43,000 bases of DNA, taken from Alphaproteobacteria bacterium. Lineage in GTDB: Bacteria; Pseudomonadota; Alphaproteobacteria; UBA8366; GCA-2717185. Of the stretch, positions 7,703 through 19,067 are shown piece by piece (the stretch's first letter is position 1; each line of letters opens with the position of its first letter). The notes under the pieces are model-generated. The model worked only from the letters and a program-made list of their open reading frames with translations. It was not told the origin of the DNA and ran no database searches. The stretch is from contig JAJFJB010000067.1 in assembly GCA_021774435.1 (NCBI GenBank), forward strand, positions 1 to 43,000, written 5' to 3'. Position numbers and translations under genes: made by a program.

Positions 7703-8965
7703 CTATACGTCGATCAACAAGCGTTGCGGGTCTTCCAGGCAATCTTTCATACGGACCAGGAACGTCACCGCCTCGCGGCCGTCGATGATGCGGTGATCAT
7801 AAGACATTGCCAGATACATCATGTCGCAGATCTTGATCTCGTCACCAACAACCATGGGACGTTTTTGGATTTTATGCATGCCGAGAATGCCCGATTGGGG
7901 TGGGTTCAAGATCGGCATCGAAAGCAATGACCCGAAGACGCCGCCATTCGAAATCGTAAATGTGCCACCGGTCATTTCTGAGATCGTCAACTTGCCGTCA
8001 CGCGCGCGGCGGCCGAAGTCGGCAATCGTACCTTCGATCTCCGCGAAACTCATTTCGTCCGCGTTGCGCAGCACGGGTACGACAAGGCCTTGCGGCGTAC
8101 CGACGGCGACGCCGATATCGTAATAGTTCTTGTAGATGAGCTGGTCGCCATAGATTTCCGCATTAACCGCTGGAATTTCCTTCAGCGCGATTATCGCCGC
8201 CTTGACGAAGAACGACAGATACCCCAAACGCACATTGTGTTTTTTCTCGAACCGGTCACGGTATTCCGACCGTAATTTGATCAAAGCGCCCATGTCGACT
8301 TCGTTGAACGTCGACAGCATCGCGGCATTGTTCTGTGCCTGCTTGAGTCGCTCGGCGATCCGCTGCCGTAACCGCGACATACGAACGACCTCTTCCCCAC
8401 GTGGGTCCGACGTGCGTTCCGGCAGCGCGGAAGCTGGTGTGATCGTCGCGGTTGGTGCCGGCGCTGCAGCAGCAGGTTTCGCGGCGGTAGGCGCGGTCCG
8501 GTTCTGGAGATAGGCAAGGACATCGCCCTTCACCAGCCGGCCTTTCGGCCCGGTACCGGTAATTTGGCTCGCATCAAGTTTGTTATCGTCGATCAGCTTG
8601 CGCACGGCGGGCGAAAGCGCCTCTACAGGCGTTGCGGCAGGTTCCGGTGCAGGCGATGCCACCGGTGCGGCGACGGGTTGAGGTGCCGCCTCCGGCGCCG
8701 CCTTGGGCGCTGGTGCTGCGGGCGCGTCGCCTTCCGCAATACTACCCAGGATCGCACCAACACCGACATTAACGCCGTCGTCGACCAAAATTTCGGTCAG
8801 CACGCCCGCCGACGGAGCGGGCACTTCAACCGTCACCTTGTCGGTTTCGAGTTCCAGAATCGGCTCGTCGAGGGCGACAGATTCGCCGACTTTCTTAAAC
8901 CATTGGGAAACCGTGGCTTCCGTAATCGATTCACCAAGCGTGGGAACCATAATCTCGACTGTCAT
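7703..8965 (-). CDS. sucB: 2-oxoglutarate dehydrogenase E2 (dihydrolipoyl succinyltransferase)
   Basis: Transfers the succinyl group from lipoamide to CoA in the 2-oxoglutarate dehydrogenase complex (TCA cycle). It is 420 aa: one lipoyl domain (1-76) with the lipoylated Lys43 in ETDKV; an Ala/Pro-rich hinge; a peripheral-subunit-binding domain (~118-155, [17 protein letters not shown] then [12 protein letters not shown]); a second hinge; and a catalytic core with [13 protein letters not shown] near the C-terminus (active-site His391). [16 protein letters not shown] at the start distinguishes SucB from the pyruvate E2. It is the last gene of the mdh-suc block, 26 bp after sucA. The E3 gene (lpd) that often follows sucB is absent; a convergent protease gene lies there instead. 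Confidence 0.97.
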   Translation of the reverse strand: MTVEIMVPTLGESITEATVSQWFKKVGESVALDEPILELETDKVTVEVPAPSAGVLTEILVDDGVNVGVGAILGSIAEGDAPAAPAPKAAPEAAPQPVAAPVASPAPEPAATPVEALSPAVRKLIDDNKLDASQITGTGPKGRLVKGDVLAYLQNRTAPTAAKPAAAAPAPTATITPASALPERTSDPRGEEVVRMSRLRQRIAERLKQAQNNAAMLSTFNEVDMGALIKLRSEYRDRFEKKHNVRLGYLSFFVKAAIIALKEIPAVNAEIYGDQLIYKNYYDIGVAVGTPQGLVVPVLRNADEMSFAEIEGTIADFGRRARDGKLTISEMTGGTFTISNGGVFGSLLSMPILNPPQSGILGMHKIQKRPMVVGDEIKICDMMYLAMSYDHRIIDGREAVTFLVRMKDCLEDPQRLLIDV

Positions 8966-8991
8966 GTCATGACCTTCCGATCAGCGAGGTT

Positions 8992-11964
8992 TCAACTCGC
9001 TTTTTTAGTTGTCCGCTTTCGCACCGCCTTGCGGGCCTTGGGCTTCGCCGGCAATTTCAGGGATTCGTCAACGAGTTTGGCCTGTTCCTGCAAGTGGCGC
9101 TGCATGATGCCGGTGGCCGGTGCGGCGGCATCGGGCCGCCCCACATAGCGCGGTCGGTTCGGGTTCATGCCGAGTTCAACCATCAGCGACTCCAGCCGAC
9201 GGTCAACGAACGTCCAGGCCCCCATATTTTCGGGTTCTTCCTGACACCACACGACTTCGGCCTGCTTGAACCGGCCCAGTTCTTCGCGGAGTGCCTTAGC
9301 GGGGAACGGATAGATCTGTTCGAGCCGCATCAAATAGATGTCATCGATACCGCGTTTTTCACGCTCTTCCAACAGATCGAAATAAACCTTGCCCGTACAC
9401 AGCACTACACGGCGGATTTCCTTATCAGCGCGCAATCCGCCCTCTAGCTGGGCGTCATCCCATAGGACGCGATGGAATGTGGTGCCGGGACCGAATTCCT
9501 CAAGCCGCGAGACACAGCGTTTGTGCCGCAGGAGCGACTTCGGCGTCATCAGGATCAAGGGTTTCCGGAAGTTCCGATGCACCTGGCGGCGCAGGGCATG
9601 ATAGTAGTTCGCCGGTTCGGTAAGATTACAAACCTGCATGTTGTCATCGCCGCAGAGCTGCAGATACCGCTCAAGTCTGGCCGAAGAGTGCTCCGGCCCT
9701 TGGCCCTCGTAGCCGTGCGGCAGCAGCATTACCAGCCCGTTCATCCGCAACCATTTGTGCTCGCCGGAAGAAATGAACTGGTCGATAATCACCTGGGCGC
9801 CGTTGGCAAAATCGCCGAACTGCGCTTCCCACATGACAAGCGCGTGCGGTTCGGCAGAGCTATAGCCATATTCGAACCCGAGCACACCGAATTCGGACAA
9901 GGGGCTATCGATGATTTCAAAAGGCGCCTGGCCAAACCGGATATTATTCAGCGGTATATAGTCTTCTTCCGTTTCCTGATCGATTAGCGCCGCGTGCCGT
10001 TGGCTAAACGTGCCGCGCCGGCAGTCTTCACCCGACAGGCGTACCTGGGTCGATTCTACGAGAAGCGTGCCAATCGCAAGCGCTTCGCCGGTCGCCCAAT
10101 CGATTCCTTCTCCGGTGTCGAACATTTTACGTTTGGTCGCCAACTGCCGCGTAATTTTGCTGTTTGGAACGAAATTTTGCGGCAATTCGGTCAGCGCATT
10201 GCCAATTTCCCGCAATACTTCCATTTCGACGGCCGTGTCGCCTCGCCGGGCGTCGCCGGTCGCCATGCTCAACCCTTCCCACTTCCCTTCAAGCCAATTG
10301 GCCTTATTCGGTTTGTAGGAGTGGGAGCTTTCCAGTTCCTGATCCAGATGTTCCTCGAAACGCGATACCAGGGTATCGGCATGCCCCGGCTCGACAACCT
10401 CTTCCGCCTCCAATTTCTCGGCATAGATTTGCCGGGTCGTCGGATGCTTGGCGATCTTCTGATACATCCTCGGTTGGGTGAACGCCGGTTCGTCGCCTTC
10501 ATTGTGCCCATGACGGCGGTAGCACCAAAGGTCGATAACCACATCCTTCTTGAACTTGTGGCGATATTCGGTCGCCATCCGGGCGACATGGACGCAGGCT
10601 TCGGGGTCGTCACCGTTTACATGAAAAATTGGTGCCGACACCATCTTTGCCACGTCCGAGCAATAAGGCGACGAACGGGAATGCGACGGGCTGGTCGTAA
10701 AACCAATCTGATTGTTGACGATGAAGTGGATCGTGCCGCCGGTCCTGTAGCCCCGCAATTGCGACAGATCGAAGGTTTCCGGCACGATTCCCTGGCCAGG
10801 GAATGCCGCATCGCCATGCAGGAGCAAGGCCACGACCTTTTCGCGGTCGACATCACCGCGCTGGCGCTGCTTCGCGCGAACTTTTCCGAGCACGACCGTA
10901 TTTACGGCTTCCAAATGACTTGGGTTCGGCACGAGCGAGAGGTGAACGGTGCGGCCATCAAACTCGCGGTTGGCAGACGTCCCCAAATGATACTTTACGT
11001 CGCCGGATCCATATCCGACATCGGGCTCCGAAGCATTGCCGGCGAATTCGGAGAAAATCGCGCGGTAGGGCTTATTCATGACATTAGCAAGAATGTTCAA
11101 GCGGCCGCGATGCGGCATACCGATGATCAATTCCTCAAAGCCGAGCTGGGCGCCGCGCTTGAGAATTTGTTCGATCGCCGGCACAACGGACTCTCCACCA
11201 TCGAGTCCGAACCGCTTTGTACCCTTGTGTTTGCGATCGAGATACTTCTCGAAGGTTTCCGACTCGGTCAGACGCTGCAGAATGGTCCGTTTCCCCAGAT
11301 CTGTGAAATCGGTGTGGTTGCGACGGCTCTCCATACGTTCCTGTATCCAAGCCTTCTCTTCCGGTACCTGGATGTGCATGAATTCGACGCCGACATTGCC
11401 GCAATAGGTTTCTTCGCAAACCTTGACGATCTGTTTGATGGAAGCGGTTTCAAGACCAAGCACGTAATTGATGAAGATCGGCCGATCCATATCACGCTCC
11501 GTGAATCCATAGCTCGTCGGATCCAAGTCAACGTGGGAAATTTTATCGACCAATCCCAGCGGGTCGAGATTGGCGTGAAGATGTCCGCGCACGCGATAAT
11601 TGCGGATCAGCATCAAGGCACGCAGCGAGTCCGTGGTTGCCTGCCGAATTTGATCCGGTGCAGCGGCCGCGACAGGCGCAAATTGTCCTTGCGGCGGTAC
11701 CGACGTTACGCCCGCTGTCGCATCGGACATCGATACATTGCCGTTACCGTTTCCACCGCCAACAACCGAGGTTTCACGGGGAGACCAACTTGCGCCATCC
11801 CGGTCTCGCAGGAACTCCTGCGCATCGTCACCGAGATCATCGAAAAACTCAGCCCAATCGGGATCGACGGAACCGGGGTCGTTCAGAAATTGCGCGTAAA
11901 TTTCAGCGATATACGCTTCATTGGCGCCAAACAGGAAAGAGGTGTTTTCTATATACGATGCCAT
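8992..11964 (-). CDS. sucA: 2-oxoglutarate dehydrogenase E1 component
   Basis: Thiamine-diphosphate-dependent decarboxylase that forms succinyl-lipoyl-E2 and CO2. It is 990 aa from the ATG at 11964, chosen because GGAGG lies 5 nt before it; an in-frame GTG four codons upstream overlaps that ribosome site and is unlikely. The N-terminus has the E2-binding segment (SFLFGANEAYIAEIYAQFL ... PDWAEFF). The ThDP-binding region has GMPHRGRLN, GDAAFPGQG and NNQIGFTT, and the second domain has LPHGYEGQGPEHSSARLERYLQ. Beyond the usual end (EQAKLVDESL) there is an extra tail of about 20 residues rich in Lys/Arg. It lies 57 bp after sucD. Confidence 0.97.
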   Translation of the reverse strand: MASYIENTSFLFGANEAYIAEIYAQFLNDPGSVDPDWAEFFDDLGDDAQEFLRDRDGASWSPRETSVVGGGNGNGNVSMSDATAGVTSVPPQGQFAPVAAAAPDQIRQATTDSLRALMLIRNYRVRGHLHANLDPLGLVDKISHVDLDPTSYGFTERDMDRPIFINYVLGLETASIKQIVKVCEETYCGNVGVEFMHIQVPEEKAWIQERMESRRNHTDFTDLGKRTILQRLTESETFEKYLDRKHKGTKRFGLDGGESVVPAIEQILKRGAQLGFEELIIGMPHRGRLNILANVMNKPYRAIFSEFAGNASEPDVGYGSGDVKYHLGTSANREFDGRTVHLSLVPNPSHLEAVNTVVLGKVRAKQRQRGDVDREKVVALLLHGDAAFPGQGIVPETFDLSQLRGYRTGGTIHFIVNNQIGFTTSPSHSRSSPYCSDVAKMVSAPIFHVNGDDPEACVHVARMATEYRHKFKKDVVIDLWCYRRHGHNEGDEPAFTQPRMYQKIAKHPTTRQIYAEKLEAEEVVEPGHADTLVSRFEEHLDQELESSHSYKPNKANWLEGKWEGLSMATGDARRGDTAVEMEVLREIGNALTELPQNFVPNSKITRQLATKRKMFDTGEGIDWATGEALAIGTLLVESTQVRLSGEDCRRGTFSQRHAALIDQETEEDYIPLNNIRFGQAPFEIIDSPLSEFGVLGFEYGYSSAEPHALVMWEAQFGDFANGAQVIIDQFISSGEHKWLRMNGLVMLLPHGYEGQGPEHSSARLERYLQLCGDDNMQVCNLTEPANYYHALRRQVHRNFRKPLILMTPKSLLRHKRCVSRLEEFGPGTTFHRVLWDDAQLEGGLRADKEIRRVVLCTGKVYFDLLEEREKRGIDDIYLMRLEQIYPFPAKALREELGRFKQAEVVWCQEEPENMGAWTFVDRRLESLMVELGMNPNRPRYVGRPDAAAPATGIMQRHLQEQAKLVDESLKLPAKPKARKAVRKRTTKKAS

Positions 11965-12021
11965 TTTAGCCTCCACAGCCGACGGGCATGCTTTCCTATA
12001 TTGCGATGACGGTGATCGGGC

Positions 12022-12897
12022 TTAGCCGCCCATCGCCTCTACCATCGCGGTCCCAATGGACGCCGGGCTTTCCGCGACCAAGATTCCAGCACTTTTCATC
12101 GCCTCGATCTTTGACTCTGCGGTACCTTTGCCGCCGGAAATGATCGCACCGGCATGCCCCATCCGCTTGCCCGGCGGCGCGGTCACACCAGCAATAAACC
12201 CTACCATCGGTTTCTTAACGTTTGATTGACTATAAAAGTCGACGCCCTGCTCCTCGGCGTTGCCACCGATTTCGCCAATCATCACGATACCTTCGGTCTC
12301 GGGGTCGGCGAGGAACATTTCCAGGCAATCGACGAAATTGGTGCCATTAACAGGATCGCCACCAATCCCAATGCAGGTGGTCTGCCCAAGGTTTGTTGCC
12401 GTCGTCTGCGCGACGGCTTCATACGTCAGCGTACCGGAGCGGGACACGATGCCGATCTTGCCACGCTTATGAATGTGGCCCGGCATGATGCCGATCTTGC
12501 ATTCCTCCGGCGTGATAACACCGGGGCAGTTCGGGCCAATCAAACGGGATGACGACCCTTCCAGCTTGCGCTTGACCGTCACCATATCCAGCACCGGGAT
12601 GCCTTCAGTGATGCAAATGACCAGTGGGATTTCTGCATCAATCGCTTCGAGAATCGCGTCGCCCGCAAAGGGCGGCGGCACATAAATCACCGAGGCATCG
12701 ACTTGTGTCGCCGCAGCGGCATCAGCGACCGTGTCATAAACCGGCAGGTCAAGATGCGTGCTGCCGCCTTTGCCCGGCGTGACACCGCCGACCATATTGG
12801 TACCGTAGGCGATCGCCTGTTCGGAGTGGAACGTACCCTGCTGACCGGTAAAGCCTTGGCAGATGACGCGCGTATCCTTGTCTACGAGAACTGCCAT
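12022..12897 (-). CDS. sucD: Succinyl-CoA synthetase alpha subunit
   Basis: With SucC it converts succinyl-CoA to succinate, coupled to NTP formation. At 291 aa it has the normal length. An N-terminal CoA-binding Rossmann domain ([26 protein letters not shown]) is followed by the ligase domain with the phosphorylated His248 in [26 protein letters not shown] and [12 protein letters not shown] are family signatures. Its ATG directly abuts the sucC stop with no gap, so the two chains are likely translationally coupled. Confidence 0.97.
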   Translation of the reverse strand: MAVLVDKDTRVICQGFTGQQGTFHSEQAIAYGTNMVGGVTPGKGGSTHLDLPVYDTVADAAAATQVDASVIYVPPPFAGDAILEAIDAEIPLVICITEGIPVLDMVTVKRKLEGSSSRLIGPNCPGVITPEECKIGIMPGHIHKRGKIGIVSRSGTLTYEAVAQTTATNLGQTTCIGIGGDPVNGTNFVDCLEMFLADPETEGIVMIGEIGGNAEEQGVDFYSQSNVKKPMVGFIAGVTAPPGKRMGHAGAIISGGKGTAESKIEAMKSAGILVAESPASIGTAMVEAMGG

Positions 12898-14094
12898 CTA
12901 TTTCGCTCCCTTCACCGCAGCAACAATTTTTTGTGCCGCGTCACCAAGGTCGTCTCCCGTGATGATATCGAGACCCGATGCCGCAATGATTTCCTTACCG
13001 AGTTCGACATTCGTGCCTTCGAGCCGCACGACCACAGGTACGTTCAGTTCGACTTCCTTGGCCGCGGCGACGACTCCCTCGGCGATAACATCGCAGCGCA
13101 TGATGCCACCGAAAATATTGACGAGGATGCCTCTCACGTTGGAATCGGAAAGAATGATTTTAAACGCGGAGGTAACCCGTTCCTTGGTCGCACCGCCACC
13201 GACATCAAGGAAGTTCGCCGGCTCGGAACCATAGAGTTTGATGATGTCCATGGTTGCCATGGCAAGACCGGCGCCGTTGACCATGCAGCCGATACTACCA
13301 TCGAGCTTGATGTAGTTTAGTTCGTGTTTAGACGCTTCGAGCTCGGCCGGATCTTCTTCAGTCTCGTCGCGAAGGTCCTCGATGTCGCCATGCCGGAACA
13401 AGGCGTTGTCATCGAAGTTCATCTTCGCATCCAGGGCGATCACCGTACCGTCGCCGGTCACCACCAGCGGATTGACCTCCACCAAGCTGGCGTCGAGTTC
13501 GGTAAAGGCTTTGTAAATCGACATGATCAGCTGGACGCAGGAACCGATCTGCTTGCCTTCAAGACCTAGTCCGAATGCGATATTGCGAGCATGGAAACCG
13601 GAAATTCCGGTCGCCGGATCGATCGCAACGCGAACGATTTTCTCCGGCGTTTTTTCCGCAACCTCTTCGATATCCATGCCGCCTTCGCTTGACGCCATGA
13701 TAGTGATCCGGCTGGTTTCACGGTCGAGCAACATGCTGAGATAAAGCTCACGCGCGATATCGCAGCCTTCCTCGATGTAAATCCGCTTGACCTCCTTGCC
13801 GGCCGGCCCCGTCTGCTTGGTGACAAGGATTTGGCTCAGCATCTCGTTCGCGTTGGCCCTAACTTCCTCGACAGACTTGACGACGCGGACGCCACCTTTG
13901 CCATCAGGGTCGTTCTTAAAATGACCGGCACCGCGCCCCCCCGCATGGATTTGGCTCTTGACGACCCAGATCGGGCCGCCCAGCTCCTGCGCCACGCTGG
14001 CGGCCTCGCTTACGCTATGCGCAGCGCGGCCGCGCGGAACGGCCACCCCAAAATCGCGCAACAGATTCTTAGCCTGATATTCGTGGATATTCAT
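12898..14094 (-). CDS. sucC: Succinyl-CoA synthetase beta subunit (ADP-forming type)
   Basis: Nucleotide- and succinate-binding subunit, 398 aa, with an N-terminal ATP-grasp fold ([32 protein letters not shown]) and a C-terminal ligase domain ([34 protein letters not shown]). These are near-invariant signatures. It is the second gene of the block, 42 bp after mdh, and runs straight into sucD. Co-transcription with mdh would match malate dehydrogenase to succinate production in the TCA cycle. Confidence 0.97.
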   Translation of the reverse strand: MNIHEYQAKNLLRDFGVAVPRGRAAHSVSEAASVAQELGGPIWVVKSQIHAGGRGAGHFKNDPDGKGGVRVVKSVEEVRANANEMLSQILVTKQTGPAGKEVKRIYIEEGCDIARELYLSMLLDRETSRITIMASSEGGMDIEEVAEKTPEKIVRVAIDPATGISGFHARNIAFGLGLEGKQIGSCVQLIMSIYKAFTELDASLVEVNPLVVTGDGTVIALDAKMNFDDNALFRHGDIEDLRDETEEDPAELEASKHELNYIKLDGSIGCMVNGAGLAMATMDIIKLYGSEPANFLDVGGGATKERVTSAFKIILSDSNVRGILVNIFGGIMRCDVIAEGVVAAAKEVELNVPVVVRLEGTNVELGKEIIAASGLDIITGDDLGDAAQKIVAAVKGAK

Positions 14095-14136
14095 GAGATT
14101 CTGCTCGCTCCTGACGGTTGGACCGGACGGCTCGAA

Positions 14137-15177
<1,041 letters not shown>

Positions 15178-15291
15178 TCACCCATGCCTCCCACTGAGGC
15201 GCGATGCATGCGTGCAAAATCCCCTTTATTCGCATACCAGCGACTCGCCGCTGTGGTACGACGAATCGGGTCGCGGAGCAAGACCAACAGC

Positions 15292-15777
15292 CTAACAATC
15301 GCGGGTGCGCCAAACTTTTTGACGTTCACCGGTTGCCCGTGCCGCGCTTTGTTTTCGATAGTCATTTAGCATGCGCGCCATTTCGACCGGCTTGTACCCA
15401 TACGTCTCGTTCAAGACGACACGATTGGGTCCCTCCGCACCGGGTGCGACATGATGAAATTCAACATAATGTCCAAGAAAACCACGGCGCACCGTGAACT
15501 CGGAGACTTCAGGCCAGGGAAAGCGTTTGACGGTAAACATTTCCGACACGCTGAATCCCTTGCGATCAAGCCACAGCGCGTAAGCGTTGGGTACTAAATG
15601 CACCAGGAAAAAGATCGCGCCGGCCGCCAAAAAACCGCCAGCTATCCAGGCATTGTCGGTTCCCTTGAACCAAAGCTGAAAACAAATAACCGCCATGACG
15701 CCGCATGCCATGGACAAGCCGACACAACGAAAGGGTGAGGGTCGCAAAACGTTGGTCGTCTCTGGATTCTCCGTCAT
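15292..15777 (-). CDS. Small two-TM membrane protein, PH-like
   Basis: A 161-residue protein with two adjacent membrane segments (~17-35 and ~43-62). A cytoplasmic beta-rich part follows (LDRKGFSVSEMFTVKRFPWPEVSEF), resembling the bacterial PH/DUF304-type membrane proteins in which a short hairpin anchor precedes a PH-like fold. NRVVLNETYGYKPVEMARML is like the late part of such domains. Its ATG overlaps the zapE stop (ATGA), so it is translationally coupled to zapE. Function unknown. The fold assignment is by general likeness only. Confidence 0.65.
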   Translation of the reverse strand: MTENPETTNVLRPSPFRCVGLSMACGVMAVICFQLWFKGTDNAWIAGGFLAAGAIFFLVHLVPNAYALWLDRKGFSVSEMFTVKRFPWPEVSEFTVRRGFLGHYVEFHHVAPGAEGPNRVVLNETYGYKPVEMARMLNDYRKQSAARATGERQKVWRTRDC

Positions 15778-16907
15778 GACGGCTCTTCGCTGCCATGCGG
15801 CGCGTCAAGATATTCTTCCGATTGCATTTCCATAAGCCGGCTGACCGTGCGTTCGAATTCAAAGGCATGACGGCCTTCGGTATAGAGTTCCGCCGGCGGC
15901 ACGTCTGCTCCCATGACAAGGTTCGATTTATGCTCGTAGAGTTCGTCGATCAGGAGCATGTAGCGTTTTGCCTCATTGCGGCGCGCCTCAGGCAAATGCG
16001 GCACCCCGTCAAGAACGATCGTGTGGTAACGTTCCGCAACGGCGATGTAGTCCCCCGCGCCACGCGCTTCTTCGCACAGTTCAGCAAAGGAGAACCAGGC
16101 CACACCGCGCGCGGCTCTAGAAACAGAAAGCGTCCGTCCCTTGAGTTCGACTTCTTCCGGCTCGGCTGTCGCGCCTTCAGTCAACTCGGAGAAATCCCTT
16201 TCCAGCGCCTTGGTCGTCTCGGCGCCGAGGGGCGACAAATACACCTGCATGGCCATCAGTCGCTCATGGCGGTAATCGGTCGGCGACGCCAGATGCAACA
16301 CATCGAGTTTCTGCTTGATCAAACCGATGAACGGCAGAAACAACTCCCGATTCAACCCATCCTTATAGAGCATGTCCGGCCCGAAATTCGAGGTCGCGAC
16401 GACAACCACGCCGCGTTCGAATAATGCTTCAAACAGGCGGCCCAGGATCATCGCATCGGTGATGTCGACAACGTGAAACTCATCGAAACACAACAGCCAC
16501 GCCGACCCCGCTATGTCGTCCGCGATCGGTTTTATCGGGTCATCGTCACGGTCGCCTTTTTCCAACTTCCGCCATGCGTGCAGCTTTTCCTGCACCTCGA
16601 TCATGAATTCGTGGAAATGAACGCGGCGTTTATGTTCAACAACCGATTTTTCAAAGAACAGATCCATCAGCATGGATTTGCCACGTCCAACCCCGCCGAA
16701 GATATAGAGGCCCATCGGCGGGTCCGCGATGCGCCGCGCCAACCCAAGACGCGCCTTCCAGCCCGTTAGGCCCGCTGTTGGATCATATCCTTTCAGACCA
16801 TTGTGCAGGCTCTGGAATTTTTCCGCCGCCAACTCCTGCATCGTATCGGCTTTGAGTTCGCCGTTGCGGCGCATCTCCCGATAGGCGAAAAGAGGTCCAT
16901 CAGGCAT
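15774..16907 (-). CDS. zapE: ZapE/AFG1-like AAA+ ATPase
   Basis: A 377-residue AFG1-family ATPase. In E. coli ZapE binds the division ring and affects FtsZ polymers; the mitochondrial homologue works in protein quality control. The start matches the family (FQSLHNGLKGYDP), Walker A is GGVGRGKS (71-78), and Walker B is LLCFDEFHV (138-146). SNFGPDMLYKDGLNRELFLPFI is a hallmark sequence. The C-terminal DELYEHKSNLVMGADVPPAELYTEG is also typical. It lies 2 bp after the SDR gene and overlaps the next gene by 4 nt. A zapE-mdh neighbourhood is common in alphaproteobacteria. Confidence 0.93.
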   Translation of the reverse strand: MPDGPLFAYREMRRNGELKADTMQELAAEKFQSLHNGLKGYDPTAGLTGWKARLGLARRIADPPMGLYIFGGVGRGKSMLMDLFFEKSVVEHKRRVHFHEFMIEVQEKLHAWRKLEKGDRDDDPIKPIADDIAGSAWLLCFDEFHVVDITDAMILGRLFEALFERGVVVVATSNFGPDMLYKDGLNRELFLPFIGLIKQKLDVLHLASPTDYRHERLMAMQVYLSPLGAETTKALERDFSELTEGATAEPEEVELKGRTLSVSRAARGVAWFSFAELCEEARGAGDYIAVAERYHTIVLDGVPHLPEARRNEAKRYMLLIDELYEHKSNLVMGADVPPAELYTEGRHAFEFERTVSRLMEMQSEEYLDAPHGSEEPS

Positions 16908-16909
16908 CG

Positions 16910-17659
16910 TTAAAATCCACCACTCACCGGCAATATTGCCCCAATCGTAAAACTTGCTTCATCCGATAACAGCCAACGGATTGCGGCGGCCATCTCTTCC
17001 GGTTCACCGGCCCGTCCAATCGGTATCAGCGGCGCGATCCGGTCGATACGGCCCGGTTCGCCAGAGTCCGCATGCAATTCGGTTGCCGTCAGTCCCGGTG
17101 CGACCGCGTTCACTCGGATGCCCTCTCCCGCAACTTCGGCGGCCAGCCCAACCGTCATCGTATTCATCGCGCCTTTCGTCGCCGCGTAATGCACCCACTC
17201 GCCGGCCGAACCGCGGGTCGCGGCTGTCGAGGAGACATTAACAATCGCGCCGCCGACACCGCCCCGGGCCGTCGACATGCGCCGAACCGCTTCGCGGCAG
17301 CAGAGCATGGGGCCGATAAAATTGACGGCGGTCACCTCGTGCAAAACCTCTGCCGTGACCTCTTCTACACGCGCAAACCCGCCCGTGATCCCCGCATTAT
17401 TGACCAGCGCTGTCAGCGTACCCAGTTCACGATCCACGGTCTCGAAAAGACGCAGAATATCCGCCTCATTGGCATTATCGGCGGAGACAGCAATGCCACG
17501 TTGCCCGGTCTCTCGGATATCGGCCAAAACAGCTTCCGCCGCCGCTTTATTGGAAAGATAGGATATCGCCACATCGAACCCAGCCTCCGCCAGCATCCGT
17601 GCCGTCGTGGCTCCAATCCCTCGACTTCCGGCCGTCACAAGTGCAATTTTTTGGGTCAT
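16910..17659 (-). CDS. Short-chain dehydrogenase/reductase
   Basis: A 249-residue classical SDR (NAD(P)H oxidoreductase). TAGSRGIGATTARML is the glycine-rich nucleotide motif, NNAG and the Ser of VNVSST follow, and HYAATKGAMN gives the catalytic Tyr/Lys pair. VNAVAPGLTATE and a C-terminal SFTIGAILPVSGGF complete the fold. A longer frame opens at 17788, but it overlaps the upstream oxidoreductase gene. The ATG at 17659 is 10 bp after that gene's stop and starts exactly at the first beta strand. SDRs of this sort reduce sugar-derived or acyl substrates; the true one is unknown. Confidence 0.88.
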   Translation of the reverse strand: MTQKIALVTAGSRGIGATTARMLAEAGFDVAISYLSNKAAAEAVLADIRETGQRGIAVSADNANEADILRLFETVDRELGTLTALVNNAGITGGFARVEEVTAEVLHEVTAVNFIGPMLCCREAVRRMSTARGGVGGAIVNVSSTAATRGSAGEWVHYAATKGAMNTMTVGLAAEVAGEGIRVNAVAPGLTATELHADSGEPGRIDRIAPLIPIGRAGEPEEMAAAIRWLLSDEASFTIGAILPVSGGF

Positions 17660-17669
17660 TTTTGTGCTG

Positions 17670-19022
17670 TCACTCCGCCGCGCGAACGTCACGACGGTCG
17701 AGGGTTTCCATTTCGCGTCTAAAGGCGACTGTCGTATCGCTTTCATCATATTCGACATCGCGCCAGCGTAAGGGCTGCCCTTCGGCAATTGATGTCTTCA
17801 ATCTCATGCCGTGCGCCAAGCCAATCGGTAATCCGCCCAATGCCAGTGAGTCCTCCGCACGCATCAATTTGCCCCAGACGGTGAAGCCGCCTTCGCCATC
17901 AAGCATTTCGCCTGCCGTGAGGTCTCGTTTCGCCGTTGCGACAACATCGCCGCGCCACCCGGTCGCCGCCCCCGTCGCTTCGCCCCGCAGCGCCGCGCTG
18001 GCAACGGAAATCCCGAGCTCCAAGCCAATAAGATGGAAAGGCTTGTACATTGCGGAATAGCGGCCCGTATCGTCGGTCATCAACCCGTATTCGGCAAAGC
18101 AGCGTTCGACATACTCGCTCGGCGCCTCGAATGTTACATAGACTCCCCAGCGCAAATCACCCACGACATCGCGCCCATCCCGCTCCTCGCTCGAGATGAC
18201 TTCAACCGTGCCTTTGTCCGCAAGAACACCACCATCGCCGCGCGGACGCAGGATATGCGCCAGGTCCTGAACGCCACAGGCGGGAAAGGCGAGGCCCTCG
18301 CGTGGTGCGATTAAACCCGTCGCATTGGAAACCGCGGCCATCTCGATCCCCGACTTCGTGCCATCCAGGAAAGAGTTGAACATCTGCGGGTTCATGCCGC
18401 CTTCTGCCGCTTGCTCTGCGGTCAAGCCGTAAAAGTCCCAGACCGTATCGGGCGTGGAAGCATGGAAGGCCGGTTGGTACTTCGTCCCCTTGCCAGCACA
18501 TACGACGTCAAAGCCAGAACTGCGCGCCCAATCGACCATCTCACAAATCAACGCCGGTTGATCGCCATAGGCCATGCTGTAGACGATGCCTGCCGCAGCG
18601 GCTCGTTCCGCCAGCAGCGGCCCTGCCAGCACGTCGGCTTCAACATTGACCATGACGATATGCGTCCCGTGTTCGCATGCGAGCAACGCATGCCGCACGC
18701 CGGCAGCCGGACTACCAGTAGAATCGACCACGACATCAACGGCAGCGATCAAAGCTTCGGCATCTTCGGTGATGTAAGTCGTCCTGTTACGGCGTGCCTC
18801 GTCAAACGACATTGCGGCGAATTGCGACTCCGGCCATCCAACACGGTTAAGCGCAGCCTTGGCGCGGTCCGGCGCCAGATCCGCAATCCCAAGCACATGA
18901 ATTCCCGCCGTGCGCGGCGCTTGCGAAAGATACATCGTTCCAAATTTTCCAGCGCCGATTACGCCGACGCGAACCGGATTATCTTCCGCGGCGCGGCGAG
19001 TCAGCATAGCGTGCAGGTTCAT
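17670..19022 (-). CDS. SAF-domain NAD(P)-binding oxidoreductase (homoserine dehydrogenase-like)
   Basis: A 450-residue protein with an N-terminal Rossmann domain (GVIGAGKFGTMYL, residues ~19-31), a homoserine-dehydrogenase-like middle region (DSTGSPAAGVRHALLACEHG; MVNVEADVLAGPLLA) and a C-terminal SAF domain (~350-430: VVATAKRDLTAGEMLDGEGG, GLPIGLAHGMRLK). This architecture is often listed only as SAF domain or, wrongly, FlgA-like. It probably oxidises or isomerises a small acid or sugar. It is the first gene of the minus-strand run SAF oxidoreductase - SDR - zapE, and is divergent from a MarR gene 138 bp away, which could regulate it. Substrate unknown. Confidence 0.8.
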   Translation of the reverse strand: MNLHAMLTRRAAEDNPVRVGVIGAGKFGTMYLSQAPRTAGIHVLGIADLAPDRAKAALNRVGWPESQFAAMSFDEARRNRTTYITEDAEALIAAVDVVVDSTGSPAAGVRHALLACEHGTHIVMVNVEADVLAGPLLAERAAAAGIVYSMAYGDQPALICEMVDWARSSGFDVVCAGKGTKYQPAFHASTPDTVWDFYGLTAEQAAEGGMNPQMFNSFLDGTKSGIEMAAVSNATGLIAPREGLAFPACGVQDLAHILRPRGDGGVLADKGTVEVISSEERDGRDVVGDLRWGVYVTFEAPSEYVERCFAEYGLMTDDTGRYSAMYKPFHLIGLELGISVASAALRGEATGAATGWRGDVVATAKRDLTAGEMLDGEGGFTVWGKLMRAEDSLALGGLPIGLAHGMRLKTSIAEGQPLRWRDVEYDESDTTVAFRREMETLDRRDVRAAE

Positions 19023-19067
19023 CGGCAGCTTCCTTCACTGTAACGTCGTGGGCAAAGTCCCAAATTC

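Noticed and set aside
9994..12009. 671-codon open frame on the + strand opposite sucA
   Set aside because: It is the complement of the conserved sucA gene, shows no protein-family likeness and arises from codon bias. The same applies to the long + strand frames opposite yejA and yejB (23868-25109, 25326-26528).
15235..15260. Imperfect hairpin (CAGCG-CGCTG core) between mdh and the PH-like gene
   Set aside because: Stem short with a bulge and no U-run directly after it; not enough for a terminator or riboswitch call.
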